Origin: Arthrobacter sp. YN
Lineage (GTDB): Bacteria; Actinomycetota; Actinomycetes; Actinomycetales; Micrococcaceae
Length of the DNA stretch: 64,000 nt
Assembly (NCBI RefSeq): GCF_002224285.1
Contig: NZ_CP022436.1
Coordinates: 2,294,001 to 2,358,000 of the forward strand
Direction of reading: 5' to 3'
A model generated the notes under the pieces. It worked only from the letters and a program-made list of their open reading frames with translations, ran no database searches and was not told where the DNA came from. Below, piece after piece: positions 35,401 to 44,397 of this stretch (within the stretch, counting starts at the first letter, position 1; the number at the start of each line of letters is the position of its first letter). Position numbers and translations under genes: made by a program.

Positions 35401-35429
35401 GTGAGGACGAGAATGGCTCACTTTCGACC
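35384..35429. repeat. Exact 14-bp inverted repeat at the edge of the reductase remnant
   Basis: GGTCGAAAGTGAGC (35384-35397) is repeated inverted as GCTCACTTTCGACC (35416-35429) with an 18-base spacer. The left copy overlaps the 5' end of the remnant coding sequence, so the repeat marks the point where similarity stops. It could be a recombination scar or a hairpin. Confidence 0.6.
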
Positions 35430-35579
35430 ATCGTGGACATAGAGCTCCTGCCTATGTCTGGGCAAGGCCAGCAGTCGGCATGGGAAATGGAAGCGGTCCG
35501 CAGGGCTCGGGAGTGCCGCTAGTGCCAGCGGACAGCCGTGTCCACTACTCTTCCCCTCACCGTCTGAACGGAGAGCGTC

Positions 35580-37295
35580 CTAAGCGCTGGTTACCGCGTT
35601 GGCGATTGTCCTATGGACAACCGTGCCGCCCACCATGGTCATTACTACGGGCATGTGGGGCATGTCATGCGGGTCGATCCGTTCAAGATCGGCGTCCAGG
35701 ACGCACAAGTCCGCGACCTTGCCGACCTCAAGGGATCCCTTCCACTCCTCGGCGAAGTCCTGCCAAGCGGGGCTGCTCGTATAGGTGCGCAAGGCAGCTT
35801 CCAGCCCAATGCGCTGTTCGGGTCCGCTGACCTCACCGCTGGCCTTGCCTTCACGGAGGATCATGGTCGACAATCCCTGCCGCCAATCGGGCGTGGTGAC
35901 AGGGGCGTCGGAGCTGCTCATCAACATCACTCCCGCCTCGAGCGCACTACGATACGGCCATTCGTAGGCGGCGCGTTCCGAGCCAACCACGCCTACCTCG
36001 AGGTCGGCGATCGTCCATTTGATGGTTGGGTTCATGTTCACGCCGATGCCATGGGCGGCCATCCGCCTTAGGGCCGATTCGCTGACGAAGTCACCATGGA
36101 TAAGGTAATGGCGGGCGTTCGGACGAGGGTGAGCCTCCTGTGCCGCGATGATGGCATCGACGACGGTGTCAATGGCGCGATCCCCGGTTACGTGTACCCC
36201 GACTTGGTAGCCCGCCTTATGTCCGGCGAGAATCATTCCGGTGACCTCCGCCACCCGCTGCTCATCGGTATCACCACTCACGCACAACGAGCCGCATCCT
36301 CCGCCGACGTACTCCTGGTGCATCCAAGCGGTGCCGCTGGGCGGGATGCCATCGGCGAAGACCTTAACCCCGAGCACCTGGAAGCGTCGCAGGTCCCGGA
36401 CCGCAGGAACCTGGATTTGCTCAAGGTTCTGCTCGAACTCAGCGGCTGACCCCGACATGCCCGCCGGGAGGAGGAGGGTGCTAACGCGGACCCCAAGTTC
36501 TTCTTGAGCCGCCAAGTCGGCATATACCTGCAATCCTTCCGCTCCCGCGGCGCCGCCGGCTATTAATTCCCCGCCCGGCCCCAGAGCCGGGTCGGTGAAG
36601 CTAGTGATGCCAAGCTCCTGGAGCTTGGCGACGGTAGAACGGATCGCCTGTTCGCGACGTTCCCGCGTTAGTGGAGGCAGAACACGTTGCACGAGTGCCT
36701 GCGCGCCCTCCCGAAATACTCCGGTGAGGGATCCGTCAGGGTTGGTGTCGACCACTCCACCGTCGGGCACCGGCGACGACTCGTCCACACCAGCAATTCT
36801 CAGTGCAGCCGAGTTCACCCACGAGGTATGCCTTGAGTAGTCCTGCAGGAACACTGGGTTATGGGGAGAAATGTCGTCGATATCTACACGATGCGGCATT
36901 CGCCCCGGTTCGGCAAGGCATTCTTCGAGATAACCATCGTCCCACCCGGTGCCCACTATCCAGTCTCCGGATTGCGCGTCGGCCACAGCCTCGCGGATGC
37001 ATTCTCGAATATCCGCGAGGGACTTAACGGCTGGATAGGAGAGATCCAGGGATAGGGGCGGAGTATCAAGTCCGAACGCGATGCCATGCAAGTGGGAGTC
37101 GTTGATCCCAGGGATTACCGACTTGCCGGCGAGGTCAACGATCTCAGTGTTCGGGCCCACGCACGGGAGCACGTCCTCCCAGGTGCCCACAGCGACGATC
37201 GATTCTCCACACACAGCCAGGGCCGCGACTACTGTGAACTCATCATCGACGGTGAATATTTTACCGTTGGTGAAAACAAAATCTGCACGCGACAT
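35580..37295 (-). CDS. Amidohydrolase family 3 (YtcJ/NfdA-like) metal-dependent hydrolase
   Basis: A 571-residue Amidohydro_3 protein. The metal-binding HxH is H68/H70 in GINDSHLHG, with later ligands in VHVTGDRAID, HYLIHGDFV and SSSDAPV. The C-terminus returns to the small beta domain (GKVADLCVLDADL, VVMTMVGGTVVHR). The family includes N-substituted formamide deformylase from an Arthrobacter species and other amide or carbamate hydrolases; substrates cannot be read from sequence. It is preceded by a broken GntR regulator gene. Two further members of the same family are at 44724 and 46561. Confidence 0.88.
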   Translation of the reverse strand: MSRADFVFTNGKIFTVDDEFTVVAALAVCGESIVAVGTWEDVLPCVGPNTEIVDLAGKSVIPGINDSHLHGIAFGLDTPPLSLDLSYPAVKSLADIRECIREAVADAQSGDWIVGTGWDDGYLEECLAEPGRMPHRVDIDDISPHNPVFLQDYSRHTSWVNSAALRIAGVDESSPVPDGGVVDTNPDGSLTGVFREGAQALVQRVLPPLTRERREQAIRSTVAKLQELGITSFTDPALGPGGELIAGGAAGAEGLQVYADLAAQEELGVRVSTLLLPAGMSGSAAEFEQNLEQIQVPAVRDLRRFQVLGVKVFADGIPPSGTAWMHQEYVGGGCGSLCVSGDTDEQRVAEVTGMILAGHKAGYQVGVHVTGDRAIDTVVDAIIAAQEAHPRPNARHYLIHGDFVSESALRRMAAHGIGVNMNPTIKWTIADLEVGVVGSERAAYEWPYRSALEAGVMLMSSSDAPVTTPDWRQGLSTMILREGKASGEVSGPEQRIGLEAALRTYTSSPAWQDFAEEWKGSLEVGKVADLCVLDADLERIDPHDMPHMPVVMTMVGGTVVHRTIANAVTSA

Positions 37296-37709
37296 GGTTT
37301 CCTCTTTTTCTCGAATTGAAAGCTGCGTCCGGCAACAACCGAGAGGGATCTGTCAATCTGCTTCGGGCATCGCCAATACTCCTCGAAGGTCGAGTTGCCG
37401 GCCCCGTTCGGTCCGTCGACTGCACATCGAGAGGCTTCACTGAGCATGGCCGGTCACGCATGCAGATGACTAAGACGTGAGCGCATCTGTCTTGCTGTTC
37501 CGCGCACAGCCCGACCACGCATGCTGGTCAGTCTTAGCTGGTTGAGCTGACGCAACGGACGGCATCCTCGAGCGTAGCGTCGGGAAATGCTGACCGGTTG
37601 TTAGACCTCTAGCTGGTGCTAAACCCCTAACAACCTGTCCAGGAGCCGTACAGAGGAGTGCCCAACGGGGACTCCTAGTGAACGGCTACGTAGGGAGAGA
37701 AATGCGGGC
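37296..37709. other. Intergenic region upstream of the amidohydrolase, with a 9-bp inverted repeat
   Basis: About 410 bases with no gene. GGTTGTTAG (37596-37604) and CTAACAACC (37627-37635) form an exact inverted repeat, 22 bases apart. It could be an operator of the adjacent, now broken, GntR regulator or a terminator for it. Confidence 0.5.
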
Positions 37710-38368
37710 CTATGCGACGAGGTTGCCGGCGGCTGTGTCCGTGTGTTCGCGGATGGTTTGGCGGGCGAGAGTTGCGTCGCCTGTTTCGATAGCGGAAACG
37801 ATTTCTCGGTGGCGGTCTACGCTCATGTTTTTTACGCCTTTTTTCGGTCCAGCGAACATGATGGACATCCGGATGGATCCCTCGAGTGCGGTCCAGGAGT
37901 GGAGCAGGGTTTCATTGCCCGTCAGCTGGCATAACGTGCGATGGAAGTCCATGTCTGATTCGACCCGTTCCTTCAGGGACGAGTCCTGAGCAGCTGCCAT
38001 GACGTCGATTTTGTGGTGCAGTGCCTCGATGGCGCTGACGCGGTCCGGGAGTTCGCACAGGGTTCGGGCGGCCAGGGATTCGAGCGCGGCCCGTACGGCG
38101 AAGATGTCGCGGATTTCTTTTCATCGAGGTGTCGGACTGAGAGCCTGCCACGGGGACCTGCGGAGAGCAGACCTTACTGTTCGAGATGGCGTAGGGCTTC
38201 GCGGATGGTTCCGCGGCTGATCTGGAGCATCTCCGACAGTTCTGTTTCTACCAGGTGGCGCCCCGGCTTCAATTCACCGCTGGTGATGGCTGTGCGCAGT
38301 GCCGAGAGCGCTTGTTCCCGCAGGCTTGTTTTTTCCAGTCCCAGCAGGGGTGCTGTCAGTCCGGCCAT
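37710..38368 (-). pseudogene. GntR-family (FCD) regulator inactivated by a nonsense codon and a frameshift
   Basis: The winged helix (SLREQALSALRTAITSGELK, SEMLQISRGTIREALRHLEQ) ends in a TAA at 38174-38176 where a Glu codon is expected. Beyond it the frame continues sensibly (GLLSAGPRGRLSVRHLDEK), then one base is missing near 38117 in an A/G run, after which the FCD domain resumes (FHRTLCQLTGNETLLHSW, DRHREIVSAIETGD) to a stop at 37710. Two independent lesions argue for real decay rather than a base-calling error. It would have been about 220 residues and probably controlled the adjacent amidohydrolase. Confidence 0.85.
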
Positions 38369-38478
38369 GGCCACAGTCCTCAGTGTTGTAAGTCGACTGT
38401 TTACAGTCCTTTGGTTGATTCGATGGTACGACAAAAGCACGGCCCTGGATGGGACCGTGCTTTCGTCATTGGAGTTAC

Positions 38479-38710
38479 CTAGCCCAGCTCAGCGAGCACT
38501 TTCGCGACGATGCGGTCCACAGTCAGCCCGTACCGGTCGTGGAGTGTAGGGAGCGCTCCGGCGTCGAGGAATTGGTCCGGAAGCGCGACGGGAACCACGC
38601 GTTTGCCGAGGCCGGCACTTACGACGGCGGATGCAACAGTTTCAAACAGGCCGCCAACAACGCTGTGGTTCTCGAGCGTAACGGCAAGACGATCGGTGTT
38701 CAGGACGGAC
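38479..38710 (-). pseudogene. Fragment of a transketolase C-terminal domain
   Basis: On the minus strand an open stretch without start codon encodes about 75 residues: AVTLENHSVVGGLFETVA, then GKRVVPVALPDQFLDAGAL and LTVDRIVAKVLAELG before a TAG at 38479. This is the C-terminal third of the transketolase-type C domain found in split transketolase B subunits. The pyrimidine- and TPP-binding parts are missing and a stop codon lies just upstream. It is a leftover of a lost gene. Confidence 0.7.
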
Positions 38711-38851
38711 CGCGACTAAGTCCAGGAGAGCGTCCGAACGATGATGGCTTAGTGGAAGACCGGCAATGGGAGGGAGCCTTTCGGCCCGAGGGCTGGGGGC
38801 TCCAATTCTTGTGTGTGGGGACCTGAATCTGTGCCTGGGTACTTGTATCTG

Positions 38852-39043
38852 CTAGCTCCGGAGGCGGACTTTGGCTGCGCGTTCGATGAGCACGGCCACG
38901 AAGTCGCGGATAGGGCCGTCGTTGAGGGCGGTGTATTCCTCGCTGACGATCTCCTCAACATGGGTTCGGGGGGTGTCCGGAAACTTCTTCGCCAGTCTGT
39001 CGATGACTGCCGCTACTGCGTGCGCTTCATCCTGTTTATCCAT
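38852..39043 (-). CDS. Small three-helix-bundle-type protein, function unknown
   Basis: 63 residues from the ATG at 39043. The sequence (AAVIDRLAKKFPDTPRTHVE, IVSEEYTALNDGPIRDFVAV) resembles small actinobacterial proteins described as three-helix bundle dimerisation domains, often of 60-80 residues. It is all-helical and has no signal. It lies among gene remnants, yet its frame is intact, so it may be a real gene. No function can be assigned. Confidence 0.6.
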   Translation of the reverse strand: MDKQDEAHAVAAVIDRLAKKFPDTPRTHVEEIVSEEYTALNDGPIRDFVAVLIERAAKVRLRS

Positions 39044-39689
39044 GGGCTTAGTTTCAGGGCGGAAAGGTTGCCGCGTCAACGGAAATTTTGCACGCAGTCC
39101 CATGTTGCCTGGGTTGCAAGGTTCATCTGGTTGAAAGACGAGTACCGACTACTCGTGCGCCGACAATGTGACTACGGCTCTGAACATAGCAACCCACCAA
39201 CGGCCGTCGTGCCCCACATTGGCCGGGGCTGCCGTGCTCCGCAAGTGGGCCGGGCGGAGCTGCTGTTCCAATTCCACGGAAGCGGACGAAGGGCTGAGCC
39301 GCATTGGGATGCCGGCAGGTTCTACGCTTCAACAAGCGGTATGACGACGCCGTAATCTCAGGGGAGAGGACCGCGACCATTCGCTGGGATGACCAGTAGC
39401 GGAGGGGCAGGCGACGTTCGTTTCGAGGACCATGCCGAATTTGCGCATGTGAAGGGCGAGATCATTCCGTCGCGCAGACAAGATTGCAGGATCTCGATGT
39501 TGAGCACGCACGTGGACGGAAAGATCACTACCCATAGATGCCCGAAGACGCTGAGCTGCCGTGCGTCATGCTCCGCGTCCATGCTGCCCGGTAAGGAGGC
39601 TGAGCGTGCGCAAGTGTCCCGCCTGGGGGAAACCAAGCGGGACATGCTTACGCTACCGTCCCACTCTGACAAGCCTCGGTGTAGAAGAA
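39044..39689. other. Stretch without recognisable gene between remnants
   Basis: About 650 bases. Several open frames occur on both strands, but none resembles a protein family I know and none has a convincing ribosome site. Flanked by remnants on both sides, it is probably degraded or foreign sequence. Confidence 0.5.
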
Positions 39690-39883
39690 TGCCCGCAGGG
39701 ATGTCCACAACGATGCGGTCGGCGACATGGTCGGCGCGCTGGACGAGGACCCTTTTTGGTGGCGAGGTAGGGCACGGCGAGGATAACGATCTCGCCCGTG
39801 ACAATCTGGTCGGTGTCATTGCTGCCGAATAGCTGGACGGTGTTGCCGCCTTTTCGGCGATGCCGGCTATCGCAGTGCCCCAT
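39690..39883 (-). pseudogene. N-terminal remnant of an F420-dependent NADP reductase-type protein
   Basis: Three pieces in different minus-strand frames line up with one family: GTAIAGIAEK (dinucleotide-binding loop), then NTVQLFGSNDTDQIVTGEIV with ILAVPYLATK, then VLVQRADHVADRIVVDI. Each join needs a one-base change. The family is the NADPH-dependent F420 reductase / NAD(P)-binding group. Only about 65 residues remain, next to the DoxX gene. Confidence 0.6.
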
Positions 39884-39898
39884 TTCTACTGGTGGGGT

Positions 39899-40273
39899 TT
39901 AGAAGGCCCAGGTGCTGTAGCGTCCGACGGCTACGATCAGGGCCAGGGCGGCGAGGACGACATTGATCACAGCCATCTGTTTTTCGCCCCGCTTGAGGTG
40001 CGTGATAATCGCGCCGACCATCACGATGGCCAGGCCGGTGGCGGCCACGGGGACCAGGAAGGTTGCGATCCCCATAACTGCGGGAAGGATCAAACCAAGG
40101 GCGCCTAGGACTTCGGCCAGACCTATGGCCTTGATCGCACTGGGGGTAAAGTCTTCGGCCCAGCCCATACCGGAGGCGGCAAGCTTTCCCTGCGGCTGGG
40201 CCAGCTTCATGGCTCCGGCACCGAGGAAGGCGAGGGCGAGCACGGAGGCGATGATCCAAAGAGTGATGTTCAT
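39899..40273 (-). CDS. DoxX-family membrane protein
   Basis: A 124-residue protein with four predicted membrane spans: LWIIASVLALAFLGAGAMKL, IGLAEVLGALGLILPA, TFLVPVAATGLAIVMVGAI and AVINVVLAALALIVAVG. GAMKL and the GLAEVLGALGL segment are typical of DoxX-like proteins, often linked to thiol redox balance or stress. It is divergent from a MarR gene, across a gap with palindromes, a frequent arrangement in which the MarR protein represses it. Confidence 0.85.
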   Translation of the reverse strand: MNITLWIIASVLALAFLGAGAMKLAQPQGKLAASGMGWAEDFTPSAIKAIGLAEVLGALGLILPAVMGIATFLVPVAATGLAIVMVGAIITHLKRGEKQMAVINVVLAALALIVAVGRYSTWAF

Positions 40274-40321
40274 GGCAGGTTTTCCTTTGACTAGGTGGGG
40301 TGCGGCTGCGGTCTCTGCTGC

Positions 40322-40354
40322 GGTCCCGGGACCGCAACTAACTTCAACGTTGAA
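40322..40354. promoter_or_regulatory. Palindromes in the DoxX/MarR divergent promoter
   Basis: GGTCCCGGGACC (40322-40333) and TTCAACGTTGAA (40343-40354) are perfect 12-bp palindromes between the divergent genes. ACTTCAA recurs twice more (near 40374 and 40408), so the second palindrome is the better MarR operator candidate. Confidence 0.55.
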
Positions 40355-40447
40355 CTAAACGGTAAAACAAATAACTTCAAGATGCAAGTAATTTGGTCAA
40401 GCCATTTACTTCAAGCATGAACATAGCTTGCTGGTATGCTGGTGGCC

Positions 40448-40975
40448 ATGGACACCACAGTCACTGACGAAGCATCAGCCGCCAACAGGGGACAATCTCA
40501 CAAGAACGAACCCCGATGGCTGAGTGAGGAAGAGCGAGCGACGTGGCGGGCGTTCGCCAGTGTGCTGTTCCGCTTGCCCGTTGCCCTGGATAACCAGCTG
40601 CAGCGTGAGGCGGGCCTCAGCCACTTTGAATACACCGTCATGGCCGCCCTGTCCGAGGCGCCGGAGTGCACCTTGCGGATGAGCAACCTGGCGGCTCTGG
40701 CCGAATCAGGCCTGCCCCGCCTGTCCCAGGTCGTCGGCAGGCTGGAGAAGCGTGGCTGGATCAGCCGCACCGCTGACCCGGCCGACGGGCGCTCCACCCT
40801 TGCCACTCTTACTGAACAGGGCTGGGACAAAGTCGTGGAAACAGCACCTGGGCACGTCGAAGAAGTTCGTCGGCTCGTTTTCGACTCCCTCACCAAGGCC
40901 CAACAAAAGCGCCTCCACGAGATCAGCCGCCGCATCATGAAAACCATCGACCCGGAAGACCGATGCTTCCGCTAG
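40448..40975 (+). CDS. MarR-family transcriptional regulator
   Basis: About 175 residues from the ATG at 40448. The winged helix-turn-helix is LRMSNLAALAESGLPRLSQVVGRLEKRGWISR with the wing TADPADGRSTLATLTEQGW. DNQLQREAGLSHFEYTVMAALSEAP is the preceding helical region. Likely represses itself and the divergent doxX-like gene through the palindrome TTCAACGTTGAA. Confidence 0.88.
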   Translation: MDTTVTDEASAANRGQSHKNEPRWLSEEERATWRAFASVLFRLPVALDNQLQREAGLSHFEYTVMAALSEAPECTLRMSNLAALAESGLPRLSQVVGRLEKRGWISRTADPADGRSTLATLTEQGWDKVVETAPGHVEEVRRLVFDSLTKAQQKRLHEISRRIMKTIDPEDRCFR

Positions 40976-41135
40976 CAACTCCGGCTAGTGGTGCATTCGG
41001 TTCCCGAGCTGTGGGTGCCTTCACCGTAGGCGGCCCTGCCGCCTAAGCACGACTTATGCGCCCAGGAAAATCACTGAGCTGTCATGGGGATGACTCTGAC
41101 GCCTCGAATCCCGCGCCCACGGTTGCTTCTGAGAA

Positions 41136-42572
41136 TCAGCCCAGAGTTTGTGGGTCGACCGGCGTGGTAATACCGGATCGCAGTTCGATGATTTCACCGC
41201 CTGCGAATAGGGCTTCCTCGTCGAACGCCCGCGCGACGAGTTGCACTCCAAGGGGGGCTCCGGCGCCTCGAATAACGCCCAGCCCCATAGCCGGCAGTCC
41301 AAAAAACGGTACAGAGGTGTTCGGCCACTGGTTAGTCATGACTTCGCGGGTTTCGTCCACTGTCCCCAAGTCCCGACCGTAAGCAAACGGCAGCTCCCCT
41401 GAGTTCGGAAGAACCAGAAGCGGGTGGTCGTCCATGAACTCAGACAGTTGGCGGCGCAACAGGTGCCGACGCGACCAAGCGGCCATAAAATTCTGTAGAG
41501 TCAGCTCGCCAAGCGCTTCCTCAACCACATCCAATTGGTGGCTGATCACCTGGCTGCTCATTGCTTCACGCACGCGGTGAATCTCCTGCACGAAACCTAA
41601 TTCTTTGAGATCTGCAAAGAGCAGCCTCCACCACAACGTTGCCGCCTCTCCGAGCAGTGGCAACTCAACCTCGTCGACCTCGTATCCTGCTTCCGCAAGC
41701 CAGGTGCCCGCCAGCTGCACCGCGGCTTCAGTTTCGCGCGCGCCGGAACAGGCAAAGGGGTGCTGGCCGGGATTTGTAACGAGCGCAACACGTCGCGGAT
41801 TTCGAGCAGAGGGCACTCCCGGGGAAGCCACATGGTTGGGGTCACGAGAGTCCGGCCTCTCCATAACCCGCAAGGCCAGTCGAGCGTCGGCGACATTACG
41901 AGTGATGGCACCTTCGGCGACGAATTCCGTGAAGGCCAGGGGCATCCCCGTGCCGGGAGGAGCATGCCAAATAGGAACTCGTCCAATGGTGGGGCGAAGC
42001 CCCACCACCCCGCACACTGCGCCGGGATATCGTAGGGAGCCGCCGAGGTCGTTACCGTGCGCGATCGGGACGACACCGGTAGCCACGGCGACGGCCGCGC
42101 CACCGCTTGAGCCTCCTGGGGTGACCTTCGGGTCCCACGGATTCAGTGTCCGGCCCCAGTGTTCGCTTTCTGTAAACCATCGGAGCGAGAAGGACGGAAC
42201 GTTGGTGCGACCCAACTCCACGGCACCTGCCGCAAGCAAGTTTTGGACGACTGGCGCGGTCTCACCCGCCCGCATCCCGAGGTATTCTTCGACGCCGTCC
42301 GCAGTTGGCTTGCCCGCGACGTCGGTGTTCATTTTGAAGGCAACGGGAACTCCGTGAAGGGCGCCGACGCTCTCACCTCGGGCCAGCGCAGCGTCAGCCT
42401 CCTTGGCCCGAGCCACAGCGTCTTCGGCGACTTCGCCGAAGGCATTGGAAACCGGCTCGACCTGCTCCAGCCTCTCAAGAGATGCGGCAACTACTTCCGC
42501 GCTGGAGATTTCCTTCGCACGGATGGCGTCCACAATTTTGGTGGCGGACCAGCGCCACAGTTCGTTGTTCAT
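41136..42572 (-). CDS. Amidase (amidase signature family)
   Basis: About 478 residues. The Ser-cisSer-Lys triad is K80 in GVPVAFKMN, S155 in TPGGSSGG and S179 in NDLGGSLRYPG. The ATG at 42572 overlaps the stop of the upstream SnoaL-like gene (ATGA). Members hydrolyse amides to acid and ammonia or amine; specificity ranges from small aliphatic amides to aryl amides and carbamates. No signal peptide. With the LuxR regulator upstream it forms a small unit that may feed carboxylic acids or amines into neighbouring pathways. Confidence 0.92.
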   Translation of the reverse strand: MNNELWRWSATKIVDAIRAKEISSAEVVAASLERLEQVEPVSNAFGEVAEDAVARAKEADAALARGESVGALHGVPVAFKMNTDVAGKPTADGVEEYLGMRAGETAPVVQNLLAAGAVELGRTNVPSFSLRWFTESEHWGRTLNPWDPKVTPGGSSGGAAVAVATGVVPIAHGNDLGGSLRYPGAVCGVVGLRPTIGRVPIWHAPPGTGMPLAFTEFVAEGAITRNVADARLALRVMERPDSRDPNHVASPGVPSARNPRRVALVTNPGQHPFACSGARETEAAVQLAGTWLAEAGYEVDEVELPLLGEAATLWWRLLFADLKELGFVQEIHRVREAMSSQVISHQLDVVEEALGELTLQNFMAAWSRRHLLRRQLSEFMDDHPLLVLPNSGELPFAYGRDLGTVDETREVMTNQWPNTSVPFFGLPAMGLGVIRGAGAPLGVQLVARAFDEEALFAGGEIIELRSGITTPVDPQTLG

Positions 42573-42970
42573 GCCGCTACCTGGGCGGGAACGGCCGCTG
42601 TCCCGAACGGGCAGTCCACGACGTATCGCCATCCGCTGTCCTCGCTGTGACGTGCCACCTCGACAGTTACTCCAGACAGTGCGACAGGGCCACCTTCCGG
42701 ATCGAGGCCGGTGATCGACCACGTTGCGTGCATTAAGACGAGCTCGCCACTTTGAGCCGCGAAGTAGGGTTTGTAGGTAAAGGACAGCTCCGGCAATGAC
42801 AGGAGTGATTGCAGAGCTTCCCGCACGGCATCCTTACCGGCTGCTTCGCTGCCGTCCGGACCGACGAAAACGGCGTCGGGCTCGTAAAGTTCAATTAACG
42901 CGTCGAGATCGCCCGAAGAAAAGTGCTTGAGGAATAGTTCCTGAAGATGACGGGCATCGGTTGCCGACAT
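42569..42970 (-). CDS. SnoaL-like (NTF2-fold) small protein coupled to the amidase
   Basis: 133 residues from the ATG at 42970, with AAAGGAG upstream. HLQELFLKHFSSGDLDALIELYEPDAVFVGPDG is the typical start of SnoaL-like/DUF4440 proteins; the rest forms the cone-shaped NTF2 sheet. Such proteins act as small isomerases or hydrolases, or have no known activity. Translational overlap with the amidase suggests a joint role on one substrate. Confidence 0.82.
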   Translation of the reverse strand: MSATDARHLQELFLKHFSSGDLDALIELYEPDAVFVGPDGSEAAGKDAVREALQSLLSLPELSFTYKPYFAAQSGELVLMHATWSITGLDPEGGPVALSGVTVEVARHSEDSGWRYVVDCPFGTAAVPAQVAA

Positions 42971-43082
42971 GGCAACTCCTTTCGTTGGTGTTGCCGAGAA
43001 GCTTAGGGCCGGTCGCTGAGCAGCACATCGGTAGTTCTGCCGATAACTGTGATCGTGCACACGTCACACTTGACTGATCAGT

Positions 43083-43103
43083 GCCTGCGGCGCGGCCGCA
43101 GGC
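43083..43103 (-). terminator. Hairpin downstream of the LuxR gene
   Basis: GCCTGCGG (43083-43090) pairs with CCGCAGGC (43096-43103) around CGCGG, about 90 bases after the LuxR stop and upstream of the SnoaL-amidase pair. Probable terminator. Confidence 0.5.
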
Positions 43104-43192
43104 GCAGGATCAGTGCGGCCGGAACGGCCACCACAAGCTTCTACCGTGTCCTGTTTCCCCGAAGCAGGTCGCATGGACTAGGACTTGTACTG

Positions 43193-44221
43193 TCACAGTT
43201 CACGCTTTTGAGTGCGTCCGCCACCGATCCGGCCAGCGCGCGACGCATAGTCATAGGTGGGTGCCAGATCGAATCCTATTGCGGCTCCGTATGCCGCAGC
43301 GGCAGCTCGATTGGGTGCGTCAAGCTTGGCGAGTATGTGTTCGAGATGTGTAGCCACGGTCCTCGGCGCGATTCTGAGTATCGCGGAGATCTCGTCATTC
43401 GTCCGACCTCTGGCGACCTCGGCAAGAACCTCCATCTCGCGCCAAGAAAGCGGTCCATCAAATTCGACGACCTGACAATGTGCTCGCGTTCCCTCCTCGA
43501 GACGTTGTAGGCGAACTTCTACGCATTTGCCTTGGAACGGCACCATGAGAGTGGCGGGCAGCCGGCGTGTTCGCACGGCCTTTCCAACCAGTTCAACTAT
43601 GGGAAAGTCACGGCCATGTACGTAACTAGGGTCGTGAAGGCGCTGGCGGTCGGCCCGGTCAGGAACGAAGGTCACCCATTCCCGGGATGAATCTGCTTCG
43701 GCTCCAGGACCGGCTTCCACAGCGGCGGCGAGCGAGTCGAAGAGTAGGGCAAGCACTCTCTTTGCGTCCGTCAGTCCGGGAACGAGTCGACGCACCCCCA
43801 GATTCAGAACGCCGACGTACCGGCCTTCGGAAGAATACAAGCATTGAGTTAAGCCCTCTTCGTATCCAAGAGGCTCCACAATACTGCGCACCGTGGACGA
43901 GGAACTGCGCTGTTCGCCCGTGAGGCTGCTTAACCATTGCGTCCGCCCAGTCTGCCTCACGAAGCTGAAAAGCGGATCGCTATGCAGTTGGTAGCGAATG
44001 AAGTCGCCCTGCAAAGGAGACATGGCACCTGCGACGTGGATGTGCTCTTTCGCACGCGGATCCCACCGTGACAACAGCGCCTCGTCGTATGGGAAAACAC
44101 GCTGCAGTCCGGCCATGACGATGTCGAAATCACTGCCTTGCCGCTGCGACTCCCGAGCTGCGCTTCGGACTTCGATTGCGGCCTCAAGTCTCTCAGCTGA
44201 ACTGCTGATTGGTTCCACCAA
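43193..44221 (-). CDS. LuxR-family regulator with an N-terminal GAF-like sensor
   Basis: 342 residues. The N-terminal ~180 residues (FDIVMAGLQRVFPYDEALLSRWD, EGLTQCLYSSEGRYVGVLNLG) look like a GAF-type ligand domain. The LuxR helix-turn-helix near the C-terminus is LSWREMEVLAEVARGRTNDEISAILRIAPRTVATHLEHILAKL. It lies upstream of the SnoaL-amidase pair on the same strand, with a hairpin between them, and downstream of the seven-gene operon. It probably controls one of the two; the ligand is unknown. Confidence 0.85.
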   Translation of the reverse strand: MVEPISSSAERLEAAIEVRSAARESQRQGSDFDIVMAGLQRVFPYDEALLSRWDPRAKEHIHVAGAMSPLQGDFIRYQLHSDPLFSFVRQTGRTQWLSSLTGEQRSSSSTVRSIVEPLGYEEGLTQCLYSSEGRYVGVLNLGVRRLVPGLTDAKRVLALLFDSLAAAVEAGPGAEADSSREWVTFVPDRADRQRLHDPSYVHGRDFPIVELVGKAVRTRRLPATLMVPFQGKCVEVRLQRLEEGTRAHCQVVEFDGPLSWREMEVLAEVARGRTNDEISAILRIAPRTVATHLEHILAKLDAPNRAAAAAYGAAIGFDLAPTYDYASRAGRIGGGRTQKREL

Positions 44222-44322
44222 CCAAGTCTATTCTCCAAGGGCTGCTGACTAGCCTAACTTTGCCCAGAGGCACTGAACTTATCCTTCGGATGGGCGAAAT
44301 TGATTCACGTTTTACCCGGGTC

Positions 44323-44355
44323 AGGGGGTAACCAGGATGCTCCTGTTTACCCCCT
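44323..44355 (-). terminator. Two-part hairpin ending the seven-gene amino-alcohol operon
   Basis: AGGGGGTAA (44323-44331) pairs with TTACCCCCT (44347-44355), and inside it CAGGA (44333-44337) pairs with TCCTG (44341-44345) around TGC, with one mismatch between the two stems. It lies 43 bases after the stop of the last gene. Confidence 0.75.
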
Positions 44356-44397
44356 TTCCTAACAGAGCTACGTCGCGGCCGCGGGTAACCCGGAATG

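Noticed and set aside
38710..38850. Possible insertion-sequence end next to the transketolase fragment
   Set aside because: No transposase motif and no paired terminal inverted repeats could be found.
39358..39832. Open frames on both strands of about 150 residues
   Set aside because: No family similarity or ribosome site; they partly overlap the F420-type reductase remnant.
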